The position numbers and the translations under genes were made by a program. The notes beneath the pieces are model-generated. The model had not been told where the DNA came from. It worked only from the letters and a program-made list of their open reading frames with translations, and made no database searches. This document shows, piece after piece, positions 1 to 6,420 of a stretch of DNA of 7,764 nucleotides. The stretch comes from CAJQND01 sp051010095 (GTDB lineage Bacteria > Pseudomonadota > Alphaproteobacteria > Rhizobiales > CAJQND01). Position 1 is the stretch's first letter; every line of letters begins with the position of its first letter. The DNA lies in contig JBPCVX010000038.1 in assembly GCA_051010095.1 (NCBI GenBank), positions 1 through 7,764 of the forward strand. The letters are read 5' to 3'.

Positions 1-595
1 GCACATAAATCCGATGGGCAAACTTGCTCAATGTATCAAAAGCATCTTGCGGGCAATGCGCGCGCAGAAGTGTTTTTTCTGCGCATGGGCCATTACTTGC
101 ATCAGAGCTTTTGACAATGAAGCTGGATACACGAGGAACAGATGCGAATTTCTCTGCATCCCGCAGACCATCCGCTGAACAGACGGTGCTCGTTGTACCG
201 TCAGATGCTTGAAAGACTTGCGCGCTACGCTGTGCGACCAAGCCTAAAAAACCAATAAATATAATTGGATAAGACAGATCCGCCAGTTCAAAATCACAAT
301 CCCCCTTAAGACTATATGTCAGATCGCTCATCAGGCACCCAGCGGCAACAGGGCACAGTGTACCGCCTCTGGCATGCCAAACCCCCTCAGATTCAGCAGG
401 CGCAACCTTGTCAAACGACAGCCCGTCATTCTTGGTGAGTAAGCTTGCAAATGCGGTGAACCCGTCTACGCCTTGCCGCGCGAGAAACCCTGCAACGCGG
501 CTGGCATCTTCAGAAACTCCCCATGTCATGCCAGCACCACGGCAAGCTTTTAAAACCAGGCTCTCTGTCTCACCGATGGAAAGATCTAAACTCAA
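1..595 (-). CDS. DUF3726-family protein, C-terminus cut by window edge
   Basis: An uninterrupted reading frame runs from a TTG at 595-593 to the left edge and gives 198 residues without a stop. The N-terminus (MSLDLSIGETESLVLKACRG, then AGMTWGVSEDA at residues 21-31, then a helical VAGFLARQGVDGF segment) matches my memory of DUF3726 proteins, which open with a short strand and a K-A-x-R-G-A-G-x-x-W-G motif. The function of the family is not known to me. TTG is chosen because an in-frame TGA lies four codons upstream, the DUF3726 motif begins at once, and a GAGG ribosome-binding sequence sits 7 nt before it. The start overlaps the stop of the 565-aa gene (TTGA, 4 nt), so the two are almost certainly translationally coupled. 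There is no signal peptide; one hydrophobic stretch (PIIFIGFLGLV, about residues 111-121) looks like a buried strand or helix rather than a membrane span. The missing C-terminus prevents any judgement of full length. Confidence 0.8.
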   Translation of the reverse strand, partial: MSLDLSIGETESLVLKACRGAGMTWGVSEDASRVAGFLARQGVDGFTAFASLLTKNDGLSFDKVAPAESEGVWHARGGTLCPVAAGCLMSDLTYSLKGDCDFELADLSYPIIFIGFLGLVAQRSAQVFQASDGTTSTVCSADGLRDAEKFASVPRVSSFIVKSSDASNGPCAEKTLLRAHCPQDAFDTLSKFAHRIYV

Positions 596-2289
596 TGACC
601 GACCTCAAGATCAGGATAAACCCAGCGATCAACGTCACTGTGCGCCAACTCATCAGGATATGGTGCATTCTGATACATTGTGATGCGCACCCAACGATCA
701 GACCGCGGATCAAAATGAGTTGCTCCAAAGAACGATAGTTTGCATCGCAGCAGATCAATCGGCACCAACTCAGAAGAAATCATATTGTCATGGATCTCGG
801 AAAATCCGGCGCGCGGGGCCAATTGCACGCGGCGCACCAAATGGCGATGTTCGGGATGGCGCAAAAGAAATGCCGCCACGAGCTCACTATCGTCCGCTTT
901 GTCGCAATCGCTTATCAGGGCTGCTGCATCGCGGCTAATGGCAAGCGGGAACTCTAAATCAGCGCCTGGTTCTTCACGACGCTCACCTAGGCGTGGTTCA
1001 AGTTTCTCCTCTGACACATACCAAAAGCGCGCGCTATCTTCGCTGTTGTCTGGACAAAACTCATCAGCAAACTCATAAAATTGGTTCAGCAGCTCTCTCA
1101 ACTCTGTGATGCGCATGGATCCATTTATCCTAAACTCAGCCTGCTCATCCGCACTCATTTGCGAAGCCAAGTCATCGATCAAAGACCCATGGGGTTCCAA
1201 TATTAAACTCACCAGAAGCTCTTGGCCTTCCAGTGAAAGATTGTCTTGTCCCCAAAGATAAAGCGCATCCCATGGTTGTCGGTTCTCAAACACATCTTCA
1301 TCGCGCACATGCTTCTCAAGAAGCTTTAAATCTTCGCGCAAGCGCATGATGCGCTCCATGTGTGGTTCGCTTGCAGTATGCCACAGGTCAGTTGAGTGGC
1401 TTTGCCGCTTCAGAACATTGGCAAACGTTTCTATGTCGGCGGAGGACGCTTTCTCAACCGCCCGCACCCTGGAAAGAGCCGTCTCACGTGCCTCAATCCA
1501 TTGATGTATGAGCGCTGGGTGATTTACCAAAAATGGCGCCATGCCCAAACCGGTTGAATTGCCCACACCCAGGCGCCGCTTTAGATGAGATGCCAAAGAA
1601 ACACAGGTCTTTGGCGCTTCGGCTGCTGCTAAATGCTCGACGATATCGATGGTAAAGGCACGTGTAAGGAAAACACTCAACATCTCGACTTGAAAAGGGC
1701 TGGAAAATTCTTCGCGATCACGCACAAAACGATAGTCCAGCGCTCCAAATTTCCCTGATCCATAAACCGCCGTTGTACGCATCAAATAGCCAACCTTGTC
1801 TAGCTCTTCAGCATCAGGTTGCTCGCCACGAGCGAGGCATGATTTTACATACTCAAAAAGGCGTACAGACCGGTTTGCGCGTGAGAGCGAAAGTTCTGTC
1901 TCTGAAACACGCCCTGCCTCTTGCTTGGGAACATTTTGCTCCAGTCTCGCGATATCAGCGTTCGTGGGCACGCCATCAAACAATGTGAATGTCGCATCCC
2001 ATTCTTCTGCGATAACGCGATCTGATCGTTTCGCTGCATCAAGATCATGGGCAAACACAATGAGGCTATAGGTCCGTTGAGGCCCGCGCGCGCAATATAC
2101 GCCATGCCCAACGCCTTTGGCATCGATCTCCCACACTGGGCGGTCGAATTGCCACCCCTCTCTCTTAAGGCGCCTCAGTAACACCCGCATAAAGGAAAGA
2201 CGGGTCTGATGAAAAGCACCCAGGCGCGCCAACCGCATCACGGTTTCACGCGCGCGCAAACCGACAGAACGTGGAGCAGAACTGTTCAC
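592..2289 (-). CDS. Conserved 565-aa protein of unknown function, partner of DUF3726 gene
   Basis: The reading frame starts with GTG (2289-2287), preceded by GAGGTG on the minus strand at good spacing, and ends with TGA at 594-592. I recognise it only as a conserved hypothetical of proteobacteria and cannot assign a reaction. Visible features: a basic N-terminus (residues 10-45, helical, Arg-rich); a strand-rich block with GVGHGVYCARGPQR (60-72) and AHDLDAAKRSDRVIAEEWDA (80-99); SLSRANRSVRLFEYV (134-148); RTTAVYGSGKFGALD (171-185); a glycine-rich GVGNSTGLGMAPF (241-253) that looks like a ligand- or phosphate-binding loop; a charged helical middle (about 265-400); and a C-terminal FFGATHFDPRSDRWVRITM block (520-538). 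It has no signal peptide or membrane segment, so it is probably cytoplasmic. It is the first gene of an operon with the DUF3726 gene and is divergent from the aminotransferase operon. An enzyme or ligand-binding role is guesswork. Confidence 0.85.
   Translation of the reverse strand: MNSSAPRSVGLRARETVMRLARLGAFHQTRLSFMRVLLRRLKREGWQFDRPVWEIDAKGVGHGVYCARGPQRTYSLIVFAHDLDAAKRSDRVIAEEWDATFTLFDGVPTNADIARLEQNVPKQEAGRVSETELSLSRANRSVRLFEYVKSCLARGEQPDAEELDKVGYLMRTTAVYGSGKFGALDYRFVRDREEFSSPFQVEMLSVFLTRAFTIDIVEHLAAAEAPKTCVSLASHLKRRLGVGNSTGLGMAPFLVNHPALIHQWIEARETALSRVRAVEKASSADIETFANVLKRQSHSTDLWHTASEPHMERIMRLREDLKLLEKHVRDEDVFENRQPWDALYLWGQDNLSLEGQELLVSLILEPHGSLIDDLASQMSADEQAEFRINGSMRITELRELLNQFYEFADEFCPDNSEDSARFWYVSEEKLEPRLGERREEPGADLEFPLAISRDAAALISDCDKADDSELVAAFLLRHPEHRHLVRRVQLAPRAGFSEIHDNMISSELVPIDLLRCKLSFFGATHFDPRSDRWVRITMYQNAPYPDELAHSDVDRWVYPDLEVGH
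603..606 (-). promoter_or_regulatory. Ribosome-binding site for the TTG-started DUF3726 gene
   Basis: On the minus strand GAGG lies 7 nt upstream of the TTG at 595-593, inside the last codons of the preceding gene. It supports TTG as the true start, because an in-frame TGA just upstream excludes any longer form. Confidence 0.6.
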
Positions 2290-2290
2290 T

Positions 2291-2393
2291 TTTCACCTCA
2301 TTTCAATTAACCCCTGAAACTTGCCATCGTTTCACCCAGCGAAGCAAGTTTTCAATTAGTCGCTCCAAACGCATTGACAAAAACAGCATTTCA
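2291..2393. promoter_or_regulatory. Cluster of TTTCA/TGAAA elements upstream of the 565-aa gene
   Basis: TTTCA occurs at 2291, 2301, 2330, 2350 and 2389, and its complement TGAAA at 2315. TGAAAC (2315-2320) and GTTTCA (2329-2334) form a perfect 6-bp inverted repeat with an 8-bp spacer. A wider imperfect inverted repeat joins TGAAACTTGC (2315-2324) with GCAAGTTTTCA (2344-2354). Distances between the five same-strand copies are 10, 29, 20 and 39 bp, close to multiples of a helical turn. This is what an operator for a regulator binding several sites would look like. No matching regulator gene can be named, and AT-rich sequence could produce some of the copies by chance. Confidence 0.35.
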
Positions 2394-2403
2394 AAGCGAT
2401 AAA
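2374..2403 (+). promoter_or_regulatory. Candidate sigma-70 promoter for the aminotransferase operon
   Basis: A perfect TTGACA (2374-2379) is followed after 18 bp by GATAAA (2398-2403), which matches four of six positions of TATAAT. Transcription would start near 2410 and give a leader of about 125 nt before the ATG at 2537. The TTTCA element at 2389 lies within the spacer. The assignment rests only on consensus matching. Confidence 0.4.
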
Positions 2404-2484
2404 ATTGACTGCTTGGCGCGTGACGCGGCCGCCTCGTTCTCCGACATAGCAGCGTTGGAAAGTTTAGTCCCACAGCATTTCGCA

Positions 2485-2509
2485 GATTGGGCCTTTGCTC
2501 GGTCCAATT
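2485..2509 (+). promoter_or_regulatory. Leader hairpin or operator palindrome before the aminotransferase
   Basis: ATTGGGCC (2486-2493) and GGTCCAAT (2501-2508) can pair as an 8-bp stem with one G-U pair and a 7-nt loop; a G-U pair at 2485/2509 can extend it. It ends about 15 nt before the ribosome-binding sequence AAGGTGG (2524-2530) and is followed by a modestly T-rich TGTTATTTG. It may be a leader RNA hairpin (attenuator or stabiliser) or, at DNA level, a dyad operator of TTGG/CCAA type such as GntR- or LysR-like proteins use. An upstream GTTGGA (2454-2459) could pair with TCCAAT instead, so alternative folds are possible. Confidence 0.4.
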
Positions 2510-2536
2510 GTTATTTGAGAGAAAAGGTGGGTTAAA

Positions 2537-3934
2537 ATGAGACCACTCACGCTTGAACCAACCGCTACCGGCGCGCCGCAGGATGTTTTTTTCCCTAAGT
2601 CAAACATCGTTCCCCTCCCCTTAATCGTGAAGGCTGAGGGCATTTATATGTGGGATGAAGACGGCAACGAATATATCGACGTCTCATCAGGTCCGGTGGT
2701 GAGCAATATCGGCCATGGCAATATTCATGTTGCAGACGCAATGGCCAAGCAAGCGCGCTCCATGGACTTTGCCTATTGCCGTGTGGCACGGCACCAGACA
2801 AACATCGATCTCGCAGCGCGAATTTCAGACCTTGCAGGCCCAGGATTTGAGAGGGTTTGTTTTTCATCCGGCGGTTCTGAAGCCATGGAAATCGCCATTA
2901 AGTTCCTGCGCCAATACGCGATCGCAACAGGAAGGCCAGAAAAGAAGCAGGTAATTACCCTCATGCCGTCATACCACGGGGGAACTATCGCCATGCTCGC
3001 TCTCTCGGGGGATGAGGCGCTCGATCCGTTTTTGGATGGAATTGCGGTTCAATCGGCGCGCATTCCTGCTCCTTTTCAATACAGGGTTCCCGACAATTAC
3101 ACGCCAGAAACTTATCGGCTTTCCTGTGCAAGTGCGCTTGAGGCAAAAATCCTGGAGCTAGGGCCAGAAAATGTGCTTGCCTTTGTCGCAGAACCGGTCG
3201 GAGGTCTAGCCACCGGCGCCCAGCCACTGCACGAAGATTACGCAAACCTCGTTCGTGAGATTTGTACAAAGTACGGTGTTTATCTTGTCTATGATGAAAT
3301 TTTGTGTGGCACTGGCCGGACCGGCAAATTTTTAGCAAGTCATGCCTGGCCCGAAGCGCCGGGTGATATTGTGGTTCTTGCTAAGGGTCTTTGTTCAGGG
3401 TATGCGCCGCTGGCAGCAACCTTAATGCCCGCGAAGATGGTTGATTATTTGGCAGAGCTTACTGGGTTCAGTTATTCACATACTTACAGCGCTAACCCCA
3501 TAAGCTGCGCCACAGGTTTGGCGGTGCTTGATGAATATGAGCGGTTGGAACTAATCGATGCAGCACGCGATCGCGGCACATACTTGCGTGCACTCTTGAA
3601 TAAACTTGCTCTGAAGCACCCGAGCATAGGTGACATACGCGGAAAAGGCCTATTAATGGCGGTCGAACTGGTGGCAGACAGAGAAACCAAAACCTCCTTC
3701 CCAGCAGCCTTTCCGCCCACGGAGCAAATTCGGGTTAGCGGGCTCAAACATGGCCTTATTATGTACACCAGACGCACCGCAAATGGGGCCAACGGAGATT
3801 GGTTTATCGTCGCTCCACCGCTGACGATATCAGAAGCAGAATGCGACGAGCTAGCTGAGCGACTGGATAAAGCGCTCAGTGATTTCGAAGCTAATGGGGC
3901 GCAATACATGAAAGGATCACTTTTAAATGGTTGA
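2537..3934 (+). CDS. Class III PLP-dependent aminotransferase
   Basis: This 465-residue fold-type I enzyme should transfer the amino group of an omega-amine or amino acid to a keto acid in the cytoplasm. It shows the full class III signature: YMWDEDGNEYIDVSSG at residues 37-52, the phosphate-binding SSGGSEA (110-116), the SYHGGT segment stacking on PLP (145-150), EP at 219-220, VYDEI with the PLP-nitrogen Asp253, GTGRTG (258-263), the Schiff-base lysine Lys283 in LAKG, and TYSANP (316-321). Length is normal for the family. The ATG follows AAGGTGG with 6 nt spacing. It overlaps the ureohydrolase gene by 8 nt, so the two form one operon. From this partner I infer that its substrate is either the omega-amino acid released by the hydrolase (GABA or beta-alanine type) or a guanidino amine upstream of it. 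Sequence alone does not fix substrate, and general labels such as aspartate aminotransferase family fit equally. Confidence 0.93.
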   Translation: MRPLTLEPTATGAPQDVFFPKSNIVPLPLIVKAEGIYMWDEDGNEYIDVSSGPVVSNIGHGNIHVADAMAKQARSMDFAYCRVARHQTNIDLAARISDLAGPGFERVCFSSGGSEAMEIAIKFLRQYAIATGRPEKKQVITLMPSYHGGTIAMLALSGDEALDPFLDGIAVQSARIPAPFQYRVPDNYTPETYRLSCASALEAKILELGPENVLAFVAEPVGGLATGAQPLHEDYANLVREICTKYGVYLVYDEILCGTGRTGKFLASHAWPEAPGDIVVLAKGLCSGYAPLAATLMPAKMVDYLAELTGFSYSHTYSANPISCATGLAVLDEYERLELIDAARDRGTYLRALLNKLALKHPSIGDIRGKGLLMAVELVADRETKTSFPAAFPPTEQIRVSGLKHGLIMYTRRTANGANGDWFIVAPPLTISEAECDELAERLDKALSDFEANGAQYMKGSLLNG

Positions 3935-4886
3935 TCAAAAATATGAACCCGTTGATGCGGCACAAGTGCCACGCTTTTCTGACATCGCAACATTTCTGCG
4001 GACCAAGCGGGTCGATATGGACAGCGAAATTGATATTGGGTTAGTGGGCGTCCCGTTTGACATCGGGCTCAACTACCGCAGCGGACCGCGCGAGGCACCC
4101 GCTGCGGTGCGACAGGCATCCAGGCTCATTCGTAAAATTCACCCCACCAGTGATATTGCGCCATATGAGCTATGCAATATCGCCGACTTAGGTGACGCCC
4201 CTATAAACCCGTTAGACAAAGACGCCTGCATTGAGATGATCGCGGAGTTTTTTTCAGACTTAAAAAAACTCGATATCCGACCTGTTGCGATTGGCGGCGA
4301 CCACACAATTCCCACTCCAATATTGCGCGGCTTGGCGTCAGACGAACCGGTAGGCATATTGCAGATCGACAGCCACGCAGACACACTCGATGAGATGTGT
4401 GGAACCAAGATCAACCACGCGACCTTCATGCGCCGTGGTTTGGAAGAAGGTCTCATCGACCCGCAACGCGTGGTTCAGCTTGGTCTTCGCGGGTCACGCT
4501 TTAGCCGCGACGACATTCAGTATGGATATGATGCCGGTTTTACAATCATCACATTCGATGAGTATGAAGATATGGGCCGGGCGGCTGCAATTGCGAAAAT
4601 TCAAGAAACCTTGGGAACAGGACGGACATATGTAACCTTGGATGTCGACGGACTTGATCCCTCGTTCTGTCCGGGCACGCCAGTGCCTGAGATCGGTGGA
4701 ATTACTCCACGCGACGCTCAAGTAATTTTTCGCGCACTTGAAGGCATGGACATTATAGGTGCCGATATCTCAGAAGTTGCCCCCTGTTATGACCCGACTG
4801 GCATCACCTCGGTAACAGCGGCAAATCTAATGTTTGAACTGGTATGTGTGATTGCGGCCGGAATTGCTAAAACGAAAACCGGCTAG
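3927..4886 (+). CDS. Ureohydrolase (agmatinase/guanidinobutyrase-like)
   Basis: This 319-residue member of the arginase superfamily hydrolyses a guanidino compound to urea and the matching amine with a two-metal (usually Mn) centre. All metal ligands are visible: His126 in GGDHTIP, Asp148/His150/Asp152 in DSHADT, and Asp239/Asp241 in LDVDGLDPSFCPGTPVPEIGG. INHATF supplies the active-site His164, and Glu283 lies in ISEVAP. The length (319), the N-terminal SGPREAPAAVR block (52-62) and GLRGSRFSRDD (186-196) resemble Pseudomonas guanidinobutyrase and guanidinopropionase more than arginine-specific arginase. The second metal motif reads DSHAD rather than the arginase DAHxD. Start: ATG inside the end of the aminotransferase gene, with AAAGGA 10 nt upstream. 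Co-transcription with a class III aminotransferase fits catabolism of a guanidino acid, with the resulting omega-amino acid transaminated next. Agmatine, 4-guanidinobutyrate and 3-guanidinopropionate all remain possible substrates. It is the last gene of its operon. Confidence 0.92.
   Translation: MVDQKYEPVDAAQVPRFSDIATFLRTKRVDMDSEIDIGLVGVPFDIGLNYRSGPREAPAAVRQASRLIRKIHPTSDIAPYELCNIADLGDAPINPLDKDACIEMIAEFFSDLKKLDIRPVAIGGDHTIPTPILRGLASDEPVGILQIDSHADTLDEMCGTKINHATFMRRGLEEGLIDPQRVVQLGLRGSRFSRDDIQYGYDAGFTIITFDEYEDMGRAAAIAKIQETLGTGRTYVTLDVDGLDPSFCPGTPVPEIGGITPRDAQVIFRALEGMDIIGADISEVAPCYDPTGITSVTAANLMFELVCVIAAGIAKTKTG
4883..4886. other. Overlapping convergent stop codons in CTAG
   Basis: The palindrome CTAG provides TAG on the plus strand (4884-4886) for the ureohydrolase and TAG on the minus strand (4885-4883) for the CxxxCW protein. 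The two coding regions therefore overlap tail to tail by 4 bp, with no intergenic space for a terminator. Confidence 0.9.
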
Positions 4887-5494
4887 TCAACATCTACTGG
4901 CGTTGGCGTGATCGGCTCTAAAGATAAACCTTCTTCACGCCAACCGTCGGCGCCTTCTGGAAACCAATAAACGGCTTGGTAGCCGGCTGATGCTATGCGT
5001 TGTGCGCCATTCCAACTCATCCAACAATTCGCGACGCAAAATACAATTATTCCTCTCGACTTATCGCCATTCGTAAGTTGGTCGAGATTCTTGAATAAAT
5101 AGTTTTTGATATCATCTTGAAGTGCGCATCGCCCTGTCTCTGGCAACCAGATAGCGCCCGGGACACTCTGCCGTCCTTGCTTGAATTGCCAAGTCCCATC
5201 AAGTTCATCATAACGTAGTTCGCTCGCCCCAAATACATCCAAGGCGATTGCGCCTTGTTTGATAAGGTCTGCAACTTCTGAGGCGTCAACTTTGCGGGCG
5301 GGAAGAGGAATATCTTCAGGGCTTTGGGCGCGTTGTTTGGAAATGCGTAACCCTGTCTCTTCGTGAAACAATTCAGGTGAACGATTTTGAATATCGCGAT
5401 AGCTCTCTGCTTGGGCAAATCCACCTCCAAGCCCAAGGATCAGAAGAACCAACGGCACAAAACCAACACGCGATATCGTGGCTTGTAAAATCAT
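4883..5494 (-). CDS. Exported rhodanese-like CxxxCW protein, PQQ-catabolism-associated family
   Basis: This 203-residue protein begins with a Sec signal peptide (short polar start, hydrophobic VGFVPLVLLILGLGGG, likely cleavage after AQA at residue 29), so it should act in the periplasm. The mature part has a rhodanese fold: ALDVFGASE (83-91), VPGAIWLPETG (111-121), and the active-loop region FCVANCWMSWNGAQR (152-166) followed by GYQAVYWFPEGADGW. Cys153 and Cys157-Trp158 match the family that databases call PQQ-dependent catabolism-associated CXXCW motif protein, although the spacing here is C-x3-C-W. Its reaction is not established; a thiol or redox role in methanol/ethanol oxidation systems has been inferred from neighbours. 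No PQQ dehydrogenase is visible here. ATG is the only start after an in-frame TAA nine codons upstream, and its ribosome site is poor. It lies 50 bp downstream of the IclR gene on the same strand and is probably co-transcribed. Confidence 0.85.
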   Translation of the reverse strand: MILQATISRVGFVPLVLLILGLGGGFAQAESYRDIQNRSPELFHEETGLRISKQRAQSPEDIPLPARKVDASEVADLIKQGAIALDVFGASELRYDELDGTWQFKQGRQSVPGAIWLPETGRCALQDDIKNYLFKNLDQLTNGDKSRGIIVFCVANCWMSWNGAQRIASAGYQAVYWFPEGADGWREEGLSLEPITPTPVDVD

Positions 5495-5544
5495 TTTCGT
5501 ATCATAGCAGCGTTCGGTCGGTTAGCGCACATCCGAAATTTACC

Positions 5545-6324
5545 TCACAATGATCCAGAGATGACACGCGCGGTATCTGTAACAATGGGTGCAATTTTCT
5601 CTTGCGCCATTTCAACCGTCCACTCAGGCATATAAACCGGTATCTGCACGGCCGCAATCGCATTACCCTCGGTATCTAGGACCGGCGCTGCTGTGCTGAT
5701 TTCATATGGAAGCGCCTGCTGCACGCCAAGGTCATATCCCTTTTTTCGCGCACGTTTTATGCGCGCTTCAACCTTTCGCGGCTCAGTGATCGTCCACTCA
5801 GTGATTGGACTAAACTCAGTGCGCTCCAAGGTGTCTACCAGTTGTTGTTCTGGGGTACGCGAGAGAATGGCGACACCTCCAGCTGAACAAAATGCGGGTA
5901 TACGCCGCCCTGGTATCGTTGCACGATATGCTGCCCGCTCGTGCGGGATTCGAATGGTGTAAACAATGTGAGTGTCTACTAATTCACACAAATTTACCGT
6001 CGTATTGTAACGCTTGCTGGCCTCGATGAGTCTTGGCATCGCGGTCTCTGCCATTCTATCGCTTAGCAAATATGCATAAGAAAATTCGAGCAAGTTGACA
6101 CTTGGCTTATAACGCCGCGTCCTAGGGCTTTTTTCCAAATAGCCAAGCTTATGTAATGTATATGTAAATCTCTGCGTAGCGCTTTTATCTAGACCACTCA
6201 ATTGGGCAAGTTCCATGAGGCTAAGATCGCGTAGTTTCAACTCACGCTGCCCACGGCGAAACGCTTTGAGAACGCGAAAGCCTTTCTCAAGTGAACCAAC
6301 AAATAGCGGGTTGTCAGCAACCAT
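5545..6324 (-). CDS. IclR-family transcriptional regulator
   Basis: This 259-residue DNA-binding regulator has the usual two domains. The winged helix-turn-helix covers about residues 9-75, with SLEKGFRVLKAF, LSLMELAQLSGLDKSATQRF as helix-turn-helix, and LGYLEKSPRTRRYKPS as wing. The effector-binding domain (about 88-255) has GRRIPAFCSAGGVAIL (139-154), GYDLGVQQALPYEISTAAPV (196-215) and a GNAIAAVQIPV strand (220-230). Length is typical. The ligand pocket shows CSAGG and LPYEIS where many relatives have T-A-x-G-K and EE-type residues, so the ligand cannot be guessed from motifs. The ATG follows a strong AGGAGGTG, and an in-frame TGA 9 nt upstream leaves no nearby longer form. It is divergent from the ABC binding-protein gene and upstream of the CxxxCW gene. 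The shared intergenic palindrome makes control of itself and the transporter the likeliest role (inference). Confidence 0.94.
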   Translation of the reverse strand: MVADNPLFVGSLEKGFRVLKAFRRGQRELKLRDLSLMELAQLSGLDKSATQRFTYTLHKLGYLEKSPRTRRYKPSVNLLEFSYAYLLSDRMAETAMPRLIEASKRYNTTVNLCELVDTHIVYTIRIPHERAAYRATIPGRRIPAFCSAGGVAILSRTPEQQLVDTLERTEFSPITEWTITEPRKVEARIKRARKKGYDLGVQQALPYEISTAAPVLDTEGNAIAAVQIPVYMPEWTVEMAQEKIAPIVTDTARVISGSL

Positions 6325-6333
6325 GTTTTCTCA

Positions 6334-6341
6334 CACCTCCT
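6334..6341 (-). promoter_or_regulatory. Strong ribosome-binding site of the IclR gene
   Basis: AGGAGGTG on the minus strand nearly matches the anti-Shine-Dalgarno complement and lies about 9 nt before the ATG at 6324-6322. It fixes this start; the in-frame TGA at 6333-6331 directly follows it. Confidence 0.75.
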
Positions 6342-6401
6342 TTCGTGCCGTTCTTGACTCCGCATCAGCTTTATCGATACAAATATCATAGATAAACATT
6401 C

Positions 6402-6420
6402 AGTATTATAATGCAATACT
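6402..6420. promoter_or_regulatory. Candidate IclR operator, palindrome around a two-way -10 box
   Basis: AGTATT (6402-6407) and AATACT (6415-6420) form a perfect 6-bp inverted repeat with a 7-bp spacer, a typical size for an IclR-family site. Its left half contains the 8-bp palindrome ATTATAAT (6405-6412), which gives a perfect TATAAT on both strands. A protein bound here would cover the -10 elements of both divergent genes. Binding by the adjacent IclR protein is inferred from position. Confidence 0.45.

Noticed and set aside
1..595. Resemblance of the DUF3726 N-terminus to malate/L-lactate dehydrogenases of the Ldh_2 type
   Set aside because: Only a loose pattern of small residues and helices; no NAD-site or catalytic residues can be matched.
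2303..2389. 28-codon minus-strand ORF (starts MLFLSMRLERLI) ending 13 nt before the 565-aa gene, a possible leader peptide
   Set aside because: No ribosome-binding sequence precedes its ATG, and it lies across the TTTCA regulatory cluster; chance is sufficient.
2417..2427. CGCG-TGA-CGCG mini-hairpin near the presumed transcription start
   Set aside because: Four-base-pair stem with a 3-nt loop in GC-rich sequence; too small to support a function.
2410..2536. Guanidine riboswitch in the leader of the aminotransferase/ureohydrolase operon
   Set aside because: Looked for because of the predicted guanidino substrate, but no paired ACGR-loop hairpins or guanidine-I core sequences were recognised. 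A covariance-model search would be decisive.
3484..3993. 169-aa antisense ORF across the end of the aminotransferase gene
   Set aside because: Serine-rich, low-information translation opposite a well-supported enzyme gene; a shadow frame.
4857..4883. GCCGG-N17-CCGGC inverted repeat at the end of the ureohydrolase gene, as a terminator
   Set aside because: Only 5 bp of stem with a 17-nt loop and no T-run after it.
6354..6383. Second plus-strand promoter, TTGACT then TACAAA at 18 bp
   Set aside because: Weak -10 match (four of six) and further from the gene than the perfect TATAAT; kept only as an alternative.
6331..6399. 22-codon minus-strand ORF in frame with the IclR gene and separated from it by a TGA
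   Set aside because: The IclR protein is complete from its own ATG with a strong ribosome-binding site, and the upstream peptide has no such site. It looks like untranslated leader, not a nonsense-disrupted N-terminus.
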